In this document: positions 24,255-36,824 of the stretch, one piece after another
Numbering within the stretch: the stretch's first letter is position 1
Layout of the letters: each line of letters starts with the position of its first letter
Notes under the pieces: generated by a model
Told to the model about the DNA's origin: nothing
The model's input: the letters and a program-made list of their open reading frames with translations, nothing else
Databases searched by the model: none
Origin: Boletus sp. NGJ
Lineage: Eukaryota > Basidiomycota > Agaricomycetes > Boletales > Boletaceae
Length of the DNA: 64,000 nucleotides
Assembly (NCBI GenBank): GCA_019096195.1
Contig: JAGTXK010000026.1
Location: forward strand, 224,130 to 288,129
Direction: 5' to 3'
Translations under genes and position numbers: made by a program

Positions 24255-25155
24255 GGGCGTTGGTGTGCCGGTGATTCACAGAGGAAGTACAACTTTGAAG
24301 TGTGACCGTCGGCGCTGAGCACGAATGCAATGGCGTCGCTGTTGTGATTGTTCGGATGTCGACGTTCGGTACCGCAAACTATGGTGGTGACGGAACAGCT
24401 GTGATAATGCGTCGACCCCGCGGTGCGGGGTCTCAACATGGTTGACCGAGTACCGCCCCGACCAACAGTACCTCGTAAGGAGGACCGGCCGCCTCTTTTC
24501 TCAATGTCTCGAACGCGAATCCAGCAATCACCTTGGCAGCTATGATAGATCTTACTCTTATCGTACGTCGCTGCCATCAAAGGTTCATCTACCTCTCGGG
24601 AACTTGTCTCTACAATGATATTGGTTCTGATATGGGATAGAACTCTATGTGGGTGTCCCCGTCATCCACCTCACCCGTTCATGGACCATCAGAGACACGT
24701 CTGCCCGACGTGATACCCTGCGGACTTCGGTCTAGCCAGTTCATACCTGTCGCTAGACGTTTGTTGGCCGAGGTATCGATCCGGCCCCGAGAGGCCTTGC
24801 TAGGCGGCACTCCTGGTCACGACGAGTAAAGTAGTAGTAAAGCGATTAAAAGGGTCGTGCATCGTCGATTCGTACGGTTACGTAGACTCGCCTGTGCACA
24901 GTCTTCGCAACAATCCCTGCAAGGTATAAATCGCAGAAGACATTTGCCAGAGCGTATAGGCAAAACAGGACGCAGTCCAGGGTCATAGTACTTGGCTGAA
25001 CGGTGTCCTACTATTTCATAGCGGTAAATGGGTAACCGACTTTTCCGTCGGGATTTTACGGAGGCTTTTTACCAAGTTGATGAGTGCAAGATGACATCGC
25101 TGTTTTGGGCAAAGTGCTTTCACTCGGTTCCCGAGGTTTCCACACTGTTACCACC
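24255..25155. promoter_or_regulatory. Divergent promoter region AP-1 beta / TAH18
   Basis: 900 bp between two divergent start codons. Minus-strand open frames around 24580-24255 are not convincing. No TATA box stands out; presumably holds both promoters and 5' leaders. Confidence 0.35.
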
Positions 25156-27462
25156 ATGATGGCGGCTGGTGCCCACCATGCCAAGGTTATAAAGGACCCT
25201 GTGGACGACGAGAATGAACTCTCCGACCGCAAGCTCTTAATTTTGTACGCAACGGAGACCGGAACGGCGCAAGATGTCGCTGATCGGATTGCGAGAGAAT
25301 GCCGCAGGGGTTGCTTTCACTGTCGTGTGTGTAACATCGAGTCTTATCCCCCGGTACGTAGCTTGGTGACCTCCTGGTGAATAATTCTCATCCTTTTTCT
25401 TAGGAAGAGTTGATCTCGGAACTCCTCGTCATATTTGTGGTCGCGACCACAGGGTCAGGTATAGAGCCGCGTGCGATGACGCCCATCTGGAATTCTCTGC
25501 TCCGGTCGAATCTACCCGATGATTTGTTCGAAGATATGAACTTTGCTGTCTTTGGGCTAGGCGATTCTGCCTATGAGAAATTCTGTTGGCCAGCAAAGAA
25601 ATTGGCTCGTCGGTTAGCCAGTCTCGGAGGACGTGAATTTTCTACTAGAGGGGAAGGGGACGACCAGCATCCATTAGGGTAGGTTTCTAAGCTTAGCAGC
25701 GGTATGTAACATTGTTGATCGGGAACCCAGCATAGAAGGTGCACTAGACCCGTGGATAGAACATCTGATCATGAAATTGCTGGAGCTATACCCGTGTGAT
25801 GATTCACTCCAAGTACTTCCAAAACTTCGGACTTGGAGACCCCCGCCTCGCGTCCAGACAGTCACTCTTCCCGCGGAAACGGAGTGCACAGACCCTCTGG
25901 ACGCTGATCAGAGATATTGGGATGTAACGGTCAAGTGCAACCGCAGAATCACCGCAGAAAATTGGTTTCAAGATGTCAGGCACTTTGAATTTCTCTCAGA
26001 AAGAGACCTCAAGTAAGTGAATGTCTCCTCTGTTGGTCCATACTGACCTCGGTGACATAGTTATCTGCCAGGAGACGTTGCTATCATCCATCCCATTGCC
26101 CTGGCCTCAGAGGTCGATAGCTTCCTAGTGTCTATGGGATGGGCAAATACCGCAGATGAACCCTTTTCTATCACCCATGCGATGAGAGGTGCGTTTCTTC
26201 GCACTCCCAGATCCTATTGGAGGAGTTTTTTTTCTTTCTCATTCGCTCACGCAGATCAATCGTTACTCGAACACACGCCTCAGGTTACAACCCTTCGCAA
26301 ACTGTTTACTCGTTACCTTGATTTCAATGCAGTCCCTCGTCGTTCATTCTTTGAGTTACTTCGTTGGTTTGCGACCGATGAAATGGAGCGGGTGAGACTG
26401 GACGAATTCGTTTCTAACGAAGGCGCCGTAGGTCATCCTTGGCGGACAATGATTACAGACTTACCATTACATAGGACGAGTTATACCAGTACTGTCAGCA
26501 GGTAAAGCGCACTATCAAAGAGGTGCTAACCGAGTTCCGGTCGGTACGAATACCCAGAGACTATGTCTTTGATCTTTTCCCTTCCCTTCGACCACGTCAG
26601 TTTTCGATATCAAGCTCTCCAAAAGTATGTCCCTTGCAGTGCGATACATTCATTACTTAGAGAATCATACAGAAACATCCTCGTGAAATTCACTTATGTG
26701 TTGCAATCGTCAAATACCGTACGAAACTTAAAGTACCTCGAAAAGGTGTCTGTACAAGTTTCCTTGCCGCACTTCAACCTGGTGAGTGGATTATATCTCG
26801 GCTGAAATTAATCCCTACCGAGACTCGCTGGTGTCCTCCAGGCGACAACTTGCACATGACTATCCAAAAAGGTATGATATCGCTTCCGAAAGATCCCCAA
26901 ACGCCAGTTATATGTGTCGGTCCTGGTACTGGCATTGCTCCAATGCGAGCAGTCATAGAAGACCGTGTCCATGCAGGATCTGAGGGTCAGTCCATTTGAT
27001 ACACTATGTGTACGTGCTTTCCGACACCATCCAGCTACGCGACTTTACTTCGGTTGCCGATCGGCTTTGAAGGATCATCACTACGGGGCAGAATGGGAAG
27101 CCTATGCAGAAGCGGGCAAAATCGCATACCGTGTTGCATTCTCGCGCGATGGTCCTGAGGGCACGAAGAGGACATATGTTCAGGATCTTCTGCGGCAGGA
27201 TAAGGAAAGAGTGTGGGAGCTTCTCGGAGTGCAGCGAGGCACGTTGGTGATTTCTGGGTAAGTAGCGGCAAGAAGCCATCTGCAAAGATTGACAAAATAG
27301 GTCAAATTTCAATGTAGGTCTTCAAACAAGATGCCTGCTGGAGTACGTGAGGCTGTGAAGGAAGCAGTGGCGGAGCTTGGGGACATGTCGACAAAACATG
27401 CAGCAGACTTTGTTTCCGCAATGGAGCGGGAGGGGAGAATTATTGAAGAGTGCTGGAGCTGA
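25156..27462 (+). CDS. TAH18: NADPH-dependent diflavin oxidoreductase TAH18/NDOR1
   Basis: I take ATG 25156 (MMAAGAHHAKVIKD) as start; in-frame ATG 25084 is an alternative. The flavodoxin domain is first: KLLILYATETGTAQDVADRI (FMN phosphate loop), ATTGSGIEP, FAVFGLGDSAYEKF and RGEGDDQHPLEG across an intron. The FAD domain has RQFSISSSPK and GVCTSFLAALQPGD. The NADPH domain has TPVICVGPGTGIAPMRA, LYFGCRSALKDHHYG and the C-terminal GRIIEECWS. Role: reduces Dre2 in the cytosolic Fe-S assembly (CIA) pathway. Introns near 25354, 25680, 26013, 26189, 26430, 26617, 26782, 26983, 27258 all splice in frame. A pogo transposon begins 46 bp after the stop, so the native 3' end is probably disrupted. Confidence 0.94.
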
Positions 27463-27879
27463 AAAAGTTCTATAGACATATAAACAGTCACGGTATCTAC
27501 GGTAATACAGTTGACTATCTCATAATGCATGACCTCATCGTGCATAAAATTTCATTATGCATAGCCAGAGAAACTCCCCGACTCAGTGCAGGGGGAATTA
27601 TGCATAAAACATGATATTGGATAATCAATAATACATTTTGGGGGTTATGCATTATCATATGAGGAAAAACAGGGAGGTTATGCATGAGCAGGGTCCATTA
27701 CATGGAAAACAAGTAGAAATTTTGACTTTGAACACATCCCAATGCCACTGGAACCCAAGGAAAAAGTGTGAAAGCCTTGCCCAAAGCATAATCCATACAA
27801 CCGCCCATCTCAGCCTCAAAAAACAAGCCTCCCAGGCAAGACATCTGCTATCCCTCCAGCCAAGCATGCCTGCAACAAT

Positions 27880-28570
27880 CCCACACTCCATGATTGGCTT
27901 GACGTCATCGCCTATTATGATAGCAATTGGCCAATCTCCCAGGCAGACATTGTCAAACACTTCGCAACAAGAAAGGAAGGTGCTCTTATCTTTAATCAAT
28001 CCAGTCTTTCTCATCACCTATCCAAGAAAGGGCAAGATGAGGACCAAATGTGCTTGGAGTCAAATCCAACTGCATTGTCAGCAAAGCGAGTCTGTGTTGT
28101 GACATGGCCTGATGTCGAAGAAGCCTTGTTCAAGTGGGTCAAACACATGCAGGAGAAAGGCGAGCATGTCACTGGAGAAATGCTGGTCACGAAATGCAGG
28201 AAGTTTGAGAATGCATTAGATGTTCCAAAGGAAGAGAGACTGCAATCCAATGGATGGGTAACCAACTTTTGTCAAACATATGTTTTTTCCACCACATGCT
28301 TTAGCTTCAAAATCACTGGCAATGAACATTCCAGGTACAATTTAAAAGAATTCTGTAGGCATGGAGAAGCTGGATCTGTAGATATAGAGGCTGTTGCAAA
28401 AGAACGAGAGAGGATTCAGAATATTTATATGGAATATTTCCCTGAAGATCATCTTAATTTTGATGAATCTGGATTGTTTGGATGGTGAAGAGTTTTCAAT
28501 GAGTTTCAGTCAAATTCGCAACACTGACTCAGACATGTTTACATCAGTGCACCGCCAGATCGTGGCCTTG
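27880..28570 (+). pseudogene. pogo transposase, N-terminal part (CENP-B-type DNA-binding domain)
   Basis: Frame through 27890-28490 reads LHDWLDVIAYYDSNWPISQ (HTH 1), then DVEEALFKWVKHMQEKGEHV and SNGWVTNFCQTY (CENP-B/Tc5-type HTH), then YFPEDHLNFDESGLFGW with the first catalytic Asp. The frame is lost after FGW, and upstream the coding frame contains a stop (TGA near 27768), so no intact start is visible. At 28566-28570 it is cut by a nested LTR with a CCTTG duplication; the reading resumes at 45089 as GMKQIPGKKANKTHI. Confidence 0.8.
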
Positions 28571-29369
28571 TGTTACGGTTACCAAAGGGGGTACATCTTT
28601 TTCCCTTCCTTCACCTCCTGTAGGACTATGGGATGACCTATTCTTCAATTCGGACCAGGAATTCCCCTGTGACACCAATGCAGGCATTGCCCCATCCGGA
28701 ACCTCCTTTCTAGGAAGTTATTCATAACTCCCTTTTTAGGAACCTACCCGTTTGGTATGGACACCGCCTCTCTTATTTCATCTGATACATGCTTTCTCCC
28801 TTCTTGACCCGATCATAGACATTACCTCCTCGGCTATGCTCTCTCGTGCATAGCCCAGTATTCCTACCTTTTCATTTTGACTTATGCCTTGATCCGTTTA
28901 TAGTAATCTTTTGTCTGCGACTAACGATTACTATATTCATTACGAAGCCTGCCCTAGATAGGTAAGGCGTATAAATAGGGACGTGGGCCCTTCATGTAAC
29001 TCTAACCTAGATCTACACTCCTTCCCATGTAATCTACCTGCTTCTCCCACTAAAGGTTCCACTTCATCTCAGAAGCCTTCCTCATGCTCTGGAGGTGATC
29101 ACCCTCGCACTTGTGATCATCATCTTCATCACTTTGCACTTGTGTGCCGTCGTTGCTGTTACAGGCTCCTAAAGCTTCGGCAACTCCAATGACCAACAGA
29201 GGTTGGTCGTCGTCAGTCAGAACTCTGCCACTGACTCAGCAAGCCTGGGACTCTGCCACCGGTACTAGGCCAGATAAGCCCAGAGAATCAGCTGATGGAA
29301 GGCAACTGCTCTCTGGCCCTCACACCAGTCTGCTCGCCCTTCTTATAGGATCGGGCCACCGTGGTAAAT

Positions 29370-30410
29370 TGAAACGATCACGGACGATATCACCTATTTA
29401 TTAACATCCCTACCTACACTTTCGCACTACCTATAGATGATACACTCGCCTACTCCCACCAACCTCCATCCTAGCTTCATCTCGCATACACCTAGAGTAG
29501 TCACTCACTGTATCCTCCCTCATACGATACACCACACCCTGCATACACCTACATACACTTTCATTAGTCGTACCCTCACTGTAGCCACTACACTACGACA
29601 CCAAATAGCCTCACGGCTAAACCCCGGCCTCACAGCCACAAGCACAGGCCTGCATGCCTATAAACTACGCCTCCCCTGTGGATCTACCTGATGCAATGCT
29701 CAGTAACCACACCGTGCACCACGATGTCCTGTATGATGACAATAACCCCTTTGTCACGTATATGCTCGTTACACGCACGTCCCCCCTGTAGACAGTACCT
29801 GACGCAGAGCTCGGTACACTACACAAGTACTAATCAGGAGCTCGCCTCCAGATCCTCGAATCCCCCGCTCGATTCCTGATCCTCAGCTCACACCGTAGAT
29901 CACCCATCACACCGCCAAGTACTAATCAAGCCCACGCTAGATTAACCCCTAGACAAGACCCAATCTATCACCTGATACGATCTCATCTCGATACCAGATC
30001 CAATGATCACCCCATGCGATGCCTTACACATCACCCTTTCATTTCCCTTCTCGCTTCCATTTCTATCTATTAGTTCTCCTTTAAATATATCACACGTAGC
30101 CACACCTAGAGTGTTCCAGACTACCTTTCACTTACATGCACATACCACACACATCTCATTCCATCATTTCCCCTTTTGCCATTGGACACTAACATTCCCT
30201 CGTTCCTGTGATGTTATACCCAGTACCCTACGATGTCATAGCATAGCACGGTCCGTGCGCCACTATCAGTAGTATATAAGTAGCCGGTAGAGTACTATGT
30301 TTCACTTAGCCTTGAAATTGCCTTTCTCTCTGTCGCATATTGCTCTAGTTAGCAATGCTTCAGATATTAGGTTTAGGTTTCTTTCTTTTGTTCATTGCAA
30401 GTTCCTTTCA
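29370..30410. mobile_element. Solo LTR, family C (1041 bp)
   Basis: Begins TGAAACGATC and ends TTCCTTTCA, flanked by the 5 bp duplication TAAAT (29365-29369 and 30411-30415). It interrupts the reverse family A LTR, whose sequence resumes exactly after it. Near the right end is AGTATATAAG (about 30272), a TATA-like box. No coding capacity. Confidence 0.8.
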
Positions 30411-30876
30411 TAAATCCAAGACTCCGCCATTGGTCGTAGAGTCCTCTCGTTACCTCTACGACCAATGGCAGAGTCTCGGATTTACCATGGAATCCCAATC
30501 CTATAAGAAGGGTGGGCAGACCGGTGTGCAGGCCAAGGAGCAGTAGCCTTCTGTCTGCTGATTCCTTGGGCTTACTGGGCCTAGTATTGGTGGCAGAGTC
30601 CCGATGTACGAGTGCCAGTGGCGGAGTCCCGGGCTTGCTGGGTCAGTGGCGGAGTCCTGACCGACGACGACCAATCTCTTGTTGGTTGTTTGTGTTGCTG
30701 AAGCTTTAGAAGCTGGTAACGGCAGTGACGGCACACAAGTGCGAGGTGATGAGAAGGATTATCACGAGCATGAGGGCGAGCACCTCCAGATCGCGGGAGA
30801 AGGCTTCTGAGGTGAAGTGGAACCTTTAGCGGGAGAAGCAGTAGATTACACAGGAAGGAGTGTAGATCTAGGTTAG

Positions 30877-31360
30877 TGTAATAATATAGGAAATTTTCAA
30901 ACTTTTCGAACACACACTTACTTTTCATTTTCTTCAAATCTTTCCTTCATAAGTCACGTGACTGTGCACGTGACCGTGGAAACATATCACATGACAGGTC
31001 TAGAACCTATGACGTCATATGACATCATACCTCATGTGATCCACGACCTTTTAATTTCCGCTCTTCTCACACAGCCCTATTAATCTCCGTCCTACCATAC
31101 GTAGTAATTTATCACACGCACAGCATGGTCCGTGCACACTTCTCCTTCATGTATATAAACTAGCACTTTGACGACTGGAATCCCCAGTCTAATCCACTTG
31201 TACTTTCCTCCAACAATCCATTAGCTTCGGTCTTCAGGCCGTCGTAGGGTTGGGAACATACAGGACTAAGACTCCCCACCTGATTCGTTCAGCCAGGACA
31301 CGTGTAGCCTGCGACGCATTTCCGAGCCTTGTGGTGTGCTTTCCGAAAGGATTCATAACA
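30877..31360 (+). repeat. 5' LTR of gypsy element 1
   Basis: 484 bp, TGTAATAATATAGG...GGATTCATAACA. The U3 region is rich in palindromic sites: GTCACGTGAC (30953-30962), GCACGTGACC (30966-30975) and TGACGTCA (31010-31017). TATA-like TGTATATAAAC lies near 31150, so transcription should start shortly after it. Confidence 0.9.
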
Positions 31361-31976
31361 CTTGGATTAGACTGCGATACACAACGCTCGGACTCCAGAG
31401 CTAAGGAGATATACGCGGGCCCAGCGTTTAAGGGACATCTGAATAGTATTCACCACTTGACGGTGACGAGAAAAGCACTCGCCGAAACGCTTGAATATAC
31501 GCTCGTCCGGCGTCATAAATAAGGATAACGTTGCTGCCGGGCATAGTGCACTAGCCCCACTTCTTAGGTGGTTGCCGACCTAAGCGTACGCTGGTTCTAC
31601 GATAGTGAACCCAGGTTCTCGTGATCACCTGTGACGTCACGAAGTAGCGTTAGGGGGATTTATCTCGCCTTTCTCCGTGTGCTACACCTGCTTGTAGTAA
31701 AAGCAGTTATACTCCGGTCCCCCTACCACCGTCGCCCACCATTTTTAACGATCTATATTTCGACTCCTACGCCGGCGTAGGAACCCCAGAGCCGGATTGC
31801 AAGATAGCTGGCAGTAAGGTTCTGAAAGAAGACCGACGAAGGAAAAGGAAAACCTACACAAGAAATCCCGACAAAGTTCAGACCTCTCCGCCCATCCTCC
31901 GCATTCGCCTTATACCGCATCCAATACTTCCGCTCCTACCTCCGCCCCGTATCCCTCCTAAGGCCCAACCAACGAT
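31361..31976 (+). other. Leader of gypsy element 1
   Basis: About 600 bp between the 5' LTR and the first gag ATG at 31977, holding the candidate primer-binding site at 31363. No coding region is supported. Confidence 0.5.
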
Positions 31977-33141
31977 ATGTCTAGAGTCGACATCGATGAG
32001 TTGGTAAAGAAGCTCGCCGACCTCACGCAGGAGCGAGACAAGGACAACATCACGAAAGAAAGATCGCCGATCCTGGGAAATGGGACGGCACAAGGTCATC
32101 ATTCCGCCCCTGGTGGATCAAGCTCCGTCTTTGGGTTGACGCCCAGACATGGAAAAACAACAAGATTATGGACATCGCGGTCCTTTCCCGTCTTGAAGGA
32201 AAAGCGGAAGCATTCGCGCAACTCATCATGGAACACTACCTTGATGAGGAAGCCACCATAGAGACGGACGCAAACGGGGTGGCGCTACCGGCAAAAGGAG
32301 CCGACGCGTGGCCCACTTGGAACAGGTTGCAGGAACAAATTAAAACCCATTTCTGCATCGACACTCTGGCCCACGAGTCTTTGAGGAAGCTCGAGAGCCC
32401 TAAAACAGAATGGTCATCCCATCGACCTGTTCCTCCAACGATTTGAGATATCTGAGGAAAGAGTCGTACATTGACGACCACCACGCCGCAGTTCTACTGA
32501 AGAAGGCAGTAGACTACAAAATCTACGAAAGATCTCGCTTGAACAGCCCAGCTCGCAATTTCGACTACGAGGATCTAGTCCTCAACTACAGAGTAATAGG
32601 GCGAGCATTCGAGCAGATAGTAAACGAGCGTGGACCACCTCAACGATCTCAACCGCGTTCTTCCTTCCCTCCTCCTCGTGGGCAACCCCCACAAAATTCA
32701 TATCGTCCTACCTACACGGCAGTAGGAACGCAACCGGGTCGCGGCGCACCCATGGAGATAGGTGTCCAGCAGGCTGGACCCTCAAAGGAAACTCGTACCT
32801 GTTTCCATTGTGGCAAGCCCGGCCACATCAAACCCAACTGCCCGACGAACCCGTTTAAAAGGACAGGTCGTCCACCAATGCAACGCCAGATCTGGGACTG
32901 GAACCAAGGCTCGTACGTCGAGCAAAGCCAGGGAGAAAATGAGTATCCCACGTTTTTTAATGAATCCCAATCTCGCGCATACGCGCAACGACCTCTCCCG
33001 CAACCTCCCGTAGCTACGGCGGTACCAAACGTAGCAGCAAGGTCTTACGTTACCGATGAGGCGGAAGCGTATTACAGAGACAAATTCGAAGTAGAAGCAA
33101 AAGCCAGAGCTGCTCAGGCTTTAAATGGACAGCGCCAATGA
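31977..33141 (+). pseudogene. gag of gypsy element 1, frameshifted
   Basis: Begins MSRVDIDELVKKLADLTQER in one frame. The capsid-like core (DGTRSSFRPWWIKLRLWVDA, then IAVLSRLEGKAEAFAQLIME) lies in a second frame from about 32060. After further shifts near 32400-32460 a third frame (32410-33141) carries the end of capsid and a CCHC zinc knuckle, CFHCGKPGHIKPNC (about 32800-32845). Capsid plus one CX2CX4HX4C knuckle is the normal Ty3/gypsy Gag plan. At least three frame changes make it non-functional as read. Confidence 0.82.
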
Positions 33142-36100
33142 GTGCAGAGGGAACTCAGCGGCAAGAACTATTTTCTTCATCATCTCTTACCACATGTACA
33201 CATACCGATTTTCCTATCTCTGATCTTTCTACTGTTCTACGTAAATTATCTATGAAATCTGCGAGGGCGTCTCAATTGAGCGCGGCACCAGAATTAAGTG
33301 TACTTAATTCCCTCGTGAAACAACAAAAAATAGCGAATATATATAAACCCACGAAAGTCACGTTAAACCAAGCATCGACACTATCCTATGGTGGAGAGTT
33401 CTCTCTCGAAACCACAGTATCATGCAACGTTAACGGCCAGTGGTCGCGTTACCGTTTCCAGTCCCTCCTGGATTCGGGAGCGTCGCATACGTTTATCGAC
33501 CAGGACTATGTAAAGAGACACGGAATACCTTTCTATACCATCGACAACCCCATTAAGATACATAACGCTGACGGTTCGGAAGGAGCAATCGGACCGATCC
33601 GTCATGCGGTAACCCTGATGGTGGAAATCGAAGGACATTACGAAGTCATAGACGCTTACATATCTAAATTAGGAACTCATCGAATGATCATCGGGTATGA
33701 CTGGCTATATCGTCATAACCCTGACATCGATTGGGTCAAACAAACAATTACGTTTCCACGATGTACATCCTACTGTAAAATTATGGGCCTAGGACCCACT
33801 TCCTCTTACGAACCGCTTCAATTACGTACGATAGAAGAAGGACTAAAAGAAAAAGTCCCTAAAACCTATCACGAGTTTCTAGATGTTTTCTCGGAGAAAG
33901 AATCACAAAGAATGCCCTTACGAAAACATTGGGATCACGCAATCGATCTCAAAGAAGACTTCATCCCCAAGAAAGGACGTGTTATTCCCCTTTCGGACAT
34001 CGAGATGGAAGAAGTCAGAACGTTTATCGAAAAGGAAGTCAAAAAGGGTTACGTCAAACCCTCCAAATCTCCGCAGACATCTCCCGTCTTCTTCATTCCT
34101 AAAAAAGACGGCAAAAAACGAATGGTTATGGATTACCGTTATCTAAACGAAGGAACAATCAAGAATTCGTATCCACTCCCTCTCATTCCGCAATTAATTG
34201 ATCGACTCAAAAACGCGGACCTATTTACGGCTATGGATCTCCGATGGGGCTATAACAATGTCCGCATCAAAGAAGGCGACGAATGGAAAGCAGCATTCGT
34301 TACCCCTATTGGAGCTTACGAACCCACCGTTATGTATTTCGGACTCACGAACTCCCCTCCTACATTCCAAACTATGATGAACGATATATTTAACGACATG
34401 TATGCCGTAGTCGTCATCTACATCGACGACGTCATGATATTTACCTCAAAAAAGACAAAAGAACAGCACGAAGAAGTTGTAAAGGAAGTTTTACGCCGTC
34501 TCCGCGAAAACGACCTTTACGTAAAACCAGAAAAGTGTACCTTCTCGGCAACAAAAGTGGACTTTCCTAGGGATGGTGGTATCTAAAGAGGGGGTAGAAA
34601 TGCAGTCGAAGAAAGTAGCTGGGGTCATGGATTGGCCGATTCCTACTCGCTTGAAGCAACTTCAAGGCTTTCTCGGACTCTGTAATTATTATAGACGATT
34701 CATCGAAGGCTTCGCGCAAATCGCACGACCCTTGAACGATCTCACCAAAAAAGACGTTCCATTCAAATGGGGTCCAGACCAGCAAGAAGCATTTCATCCA
34801 ACTTAAAAAGAAAATTCACGGAAGCACCACTTCTCGCGTATCCTAACCGCGATCAAGAAATGCGTGTGGAAACCGATGCTTCAGACATCGCCACGGGAGC
34901 AGTGCTCTCCACACTATGCAACGATGGTAATTGGCGACCAGTCGCCTTTATCTCTCACTCTTTTGACAGCGCAGAGCGCAACTACCCTATCTACGATAAA
35001 GAACTGCTTGCAGTTATACGCGCATTAGAAGAATGGCGTCACTATTTAATAGGTCGCGAAGGTTTTGAAATCTGGACCGATCATAAAAACCTCGAATACT
35101 GGAAGAAGCCTCAAACACTTAAGCGGACGTCAAGCACGTTGGCATGCACTTCTTCAAGAATTCAACTACTCTTTCGTATACAAACCGGGATCGTCAAATG
35201 GAAGAGCCGATGCCTTATCCCGACGACCAGATCACGGTGATGCAGTTGATAGACCACAATCAAAACGTCACCGTTCTCCCTCCTTCCATATTTATAAACC
35301 ACGTTTCTCTTTCTTCTGACTCTTATGACAAAAATACAAAAAGAATCCAAAAAACATAACGTCGACGCAATAAACAATTTCCTTTTCTACTCAGAACTTA
35401 ATCTATTCAAAAACGAAAAAGACCAAATCTACGTACCTGAATCTCTACGTACCGAAATCATTACCTTATGTCATGACTCGCCCATTGCAGGACACGGCGG
35501 TCATTCCAAAACCATACATACTCTCTCTCGTTATTTCTCGTGGCCAGGAGTCACAAAAGACGTTAAAGACTTATGTAGATCACTGCCAAGTGTGCGCCCT
35601 CACGAAGGGTAAGCAAAATGCACCGGCAGGAAAAGTCATTCCCCTTCCCGCGGCAAAAAGACCTTGGGAAGATCTATCTGTAGATTTCATCACTGGCTTA
35701 CCGCCATCACAATCTTTTACGGCTATATGCGTTGTAGTGGACAGATTTTCAAAAGAAGTTATTTTTATACCAACATACGATACCTGCTCTTCGAAAGATC
35801 TAGCTATCCTATTTCGAGACCACGTCTGGTCAACACACGGACTTCCCTCTACCCTCGTATCAGATCGAGGACCACAATTCGTTTCTGCATTTCACCCAAG
35901 AGCTTTGCAAGCTTCTTGGTATAAAACAAAAAATCTCTACGGCATACCACCCGCAAACGGACGGACAAACCGAACGCGTTAACCGAGATCTCGAACAGTA
36001 TCTCCGCGCGTATGCCGGCAAAAAGCAAAACGAATGGGTCGAATGGTTGAAATTAGCCCAATTCTCTCACAATAACACCGTCACTACGGCCACTGGAGAA

Positions 36101-36690
36101 ATCCCCTTTAAAGTCACACGAAACTACATACCGCGAATGGGTTTCGAAGGGGATCTCACGGGTTTTGCAGACGAAATTGGGCGAAATCACAAGGAGATTG
36201 AAGAAGCGCTGGAAGCGACACGCGAGAGGATGATCACCTCTTCCGATAAAAAACGATCAACAGCACCCGAATATTCTATTGGTCAGCAAGTCTGGCTCTC
36301 CACCGATAAATTAAAACTTCCGTATACGGCGAAAGAAACTAACACAAAAATGGATTGGCCCCTACGTCATCACTCGGGTACTTCCAAACGCCGTAACGCT
36401 CAAATTACCTGACGTCGGTTCACATTCATCCAACCGTGAACATTTCTCGCGTCAAACCTTATAGAGATACGCTGCCTGGACAGCCTAAATCTCGACCTGA
36501 CGCTATAGAAATTGACGACGAAGGTGAAGAGCAATTCGAAGTCGATTATATCGCCGCTTCCAGGTTGAAGAACAGGCAAAATAGAATATTTGGTTCACTG
36601 GAAAGGTTACGACGAAACCGACCGTACTTGGGAATCCGAAGACATTCATGTAACTGCACCAGATGCAGTACAAGATTTCCATCGTCGTAA
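33138..36690 (+). pseudogene. pol of gypsy element 1 (PR-RT-RH-IN-chromodomain), frameshifted
   Basis: Starts MSAEGTQRQELF, its ATG overlapping the gag stop. Domains in order: aspartic protease with LLDSGASHTFID (about 33470); reverse transcriptase with MDYRYLNEGTIKNSYPLPL, MDLRWGYNNVRI and the catalytic YIDDVMIF (about 34420); RNase H with ETDASDIATGAVLS (about 34870) and FEIWTDHKNLEYW; integrase with a zinc-binding H2C2 region (ending DHCQVCALTKG), SVDFITGLPP, LVSDRGPQF and YHPQTDGQTERVN; and a chromodomain HWKGYDETDRTWESEDIH (about 36595-36650). Frame changes occur near 34565, 34790, 35130, 35570, 35920 and after 36300; several are single-base insertions. The chromodomain marks it as a chromovirus. 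Confidence 0.88.
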
Positions 36691-36824
36691 CCCTTCCGCA
36701 CCACGCAAGCTTCGTGGTTTATCATTATCGGCATTTCGCTTCTTTATTCGCTCCTTATGAAAATTTCACCGAACACGAGAAAAACAACGACTCGCCTGGA
36801 ATTCGAGTCTTAAAGAGGGGGTAG

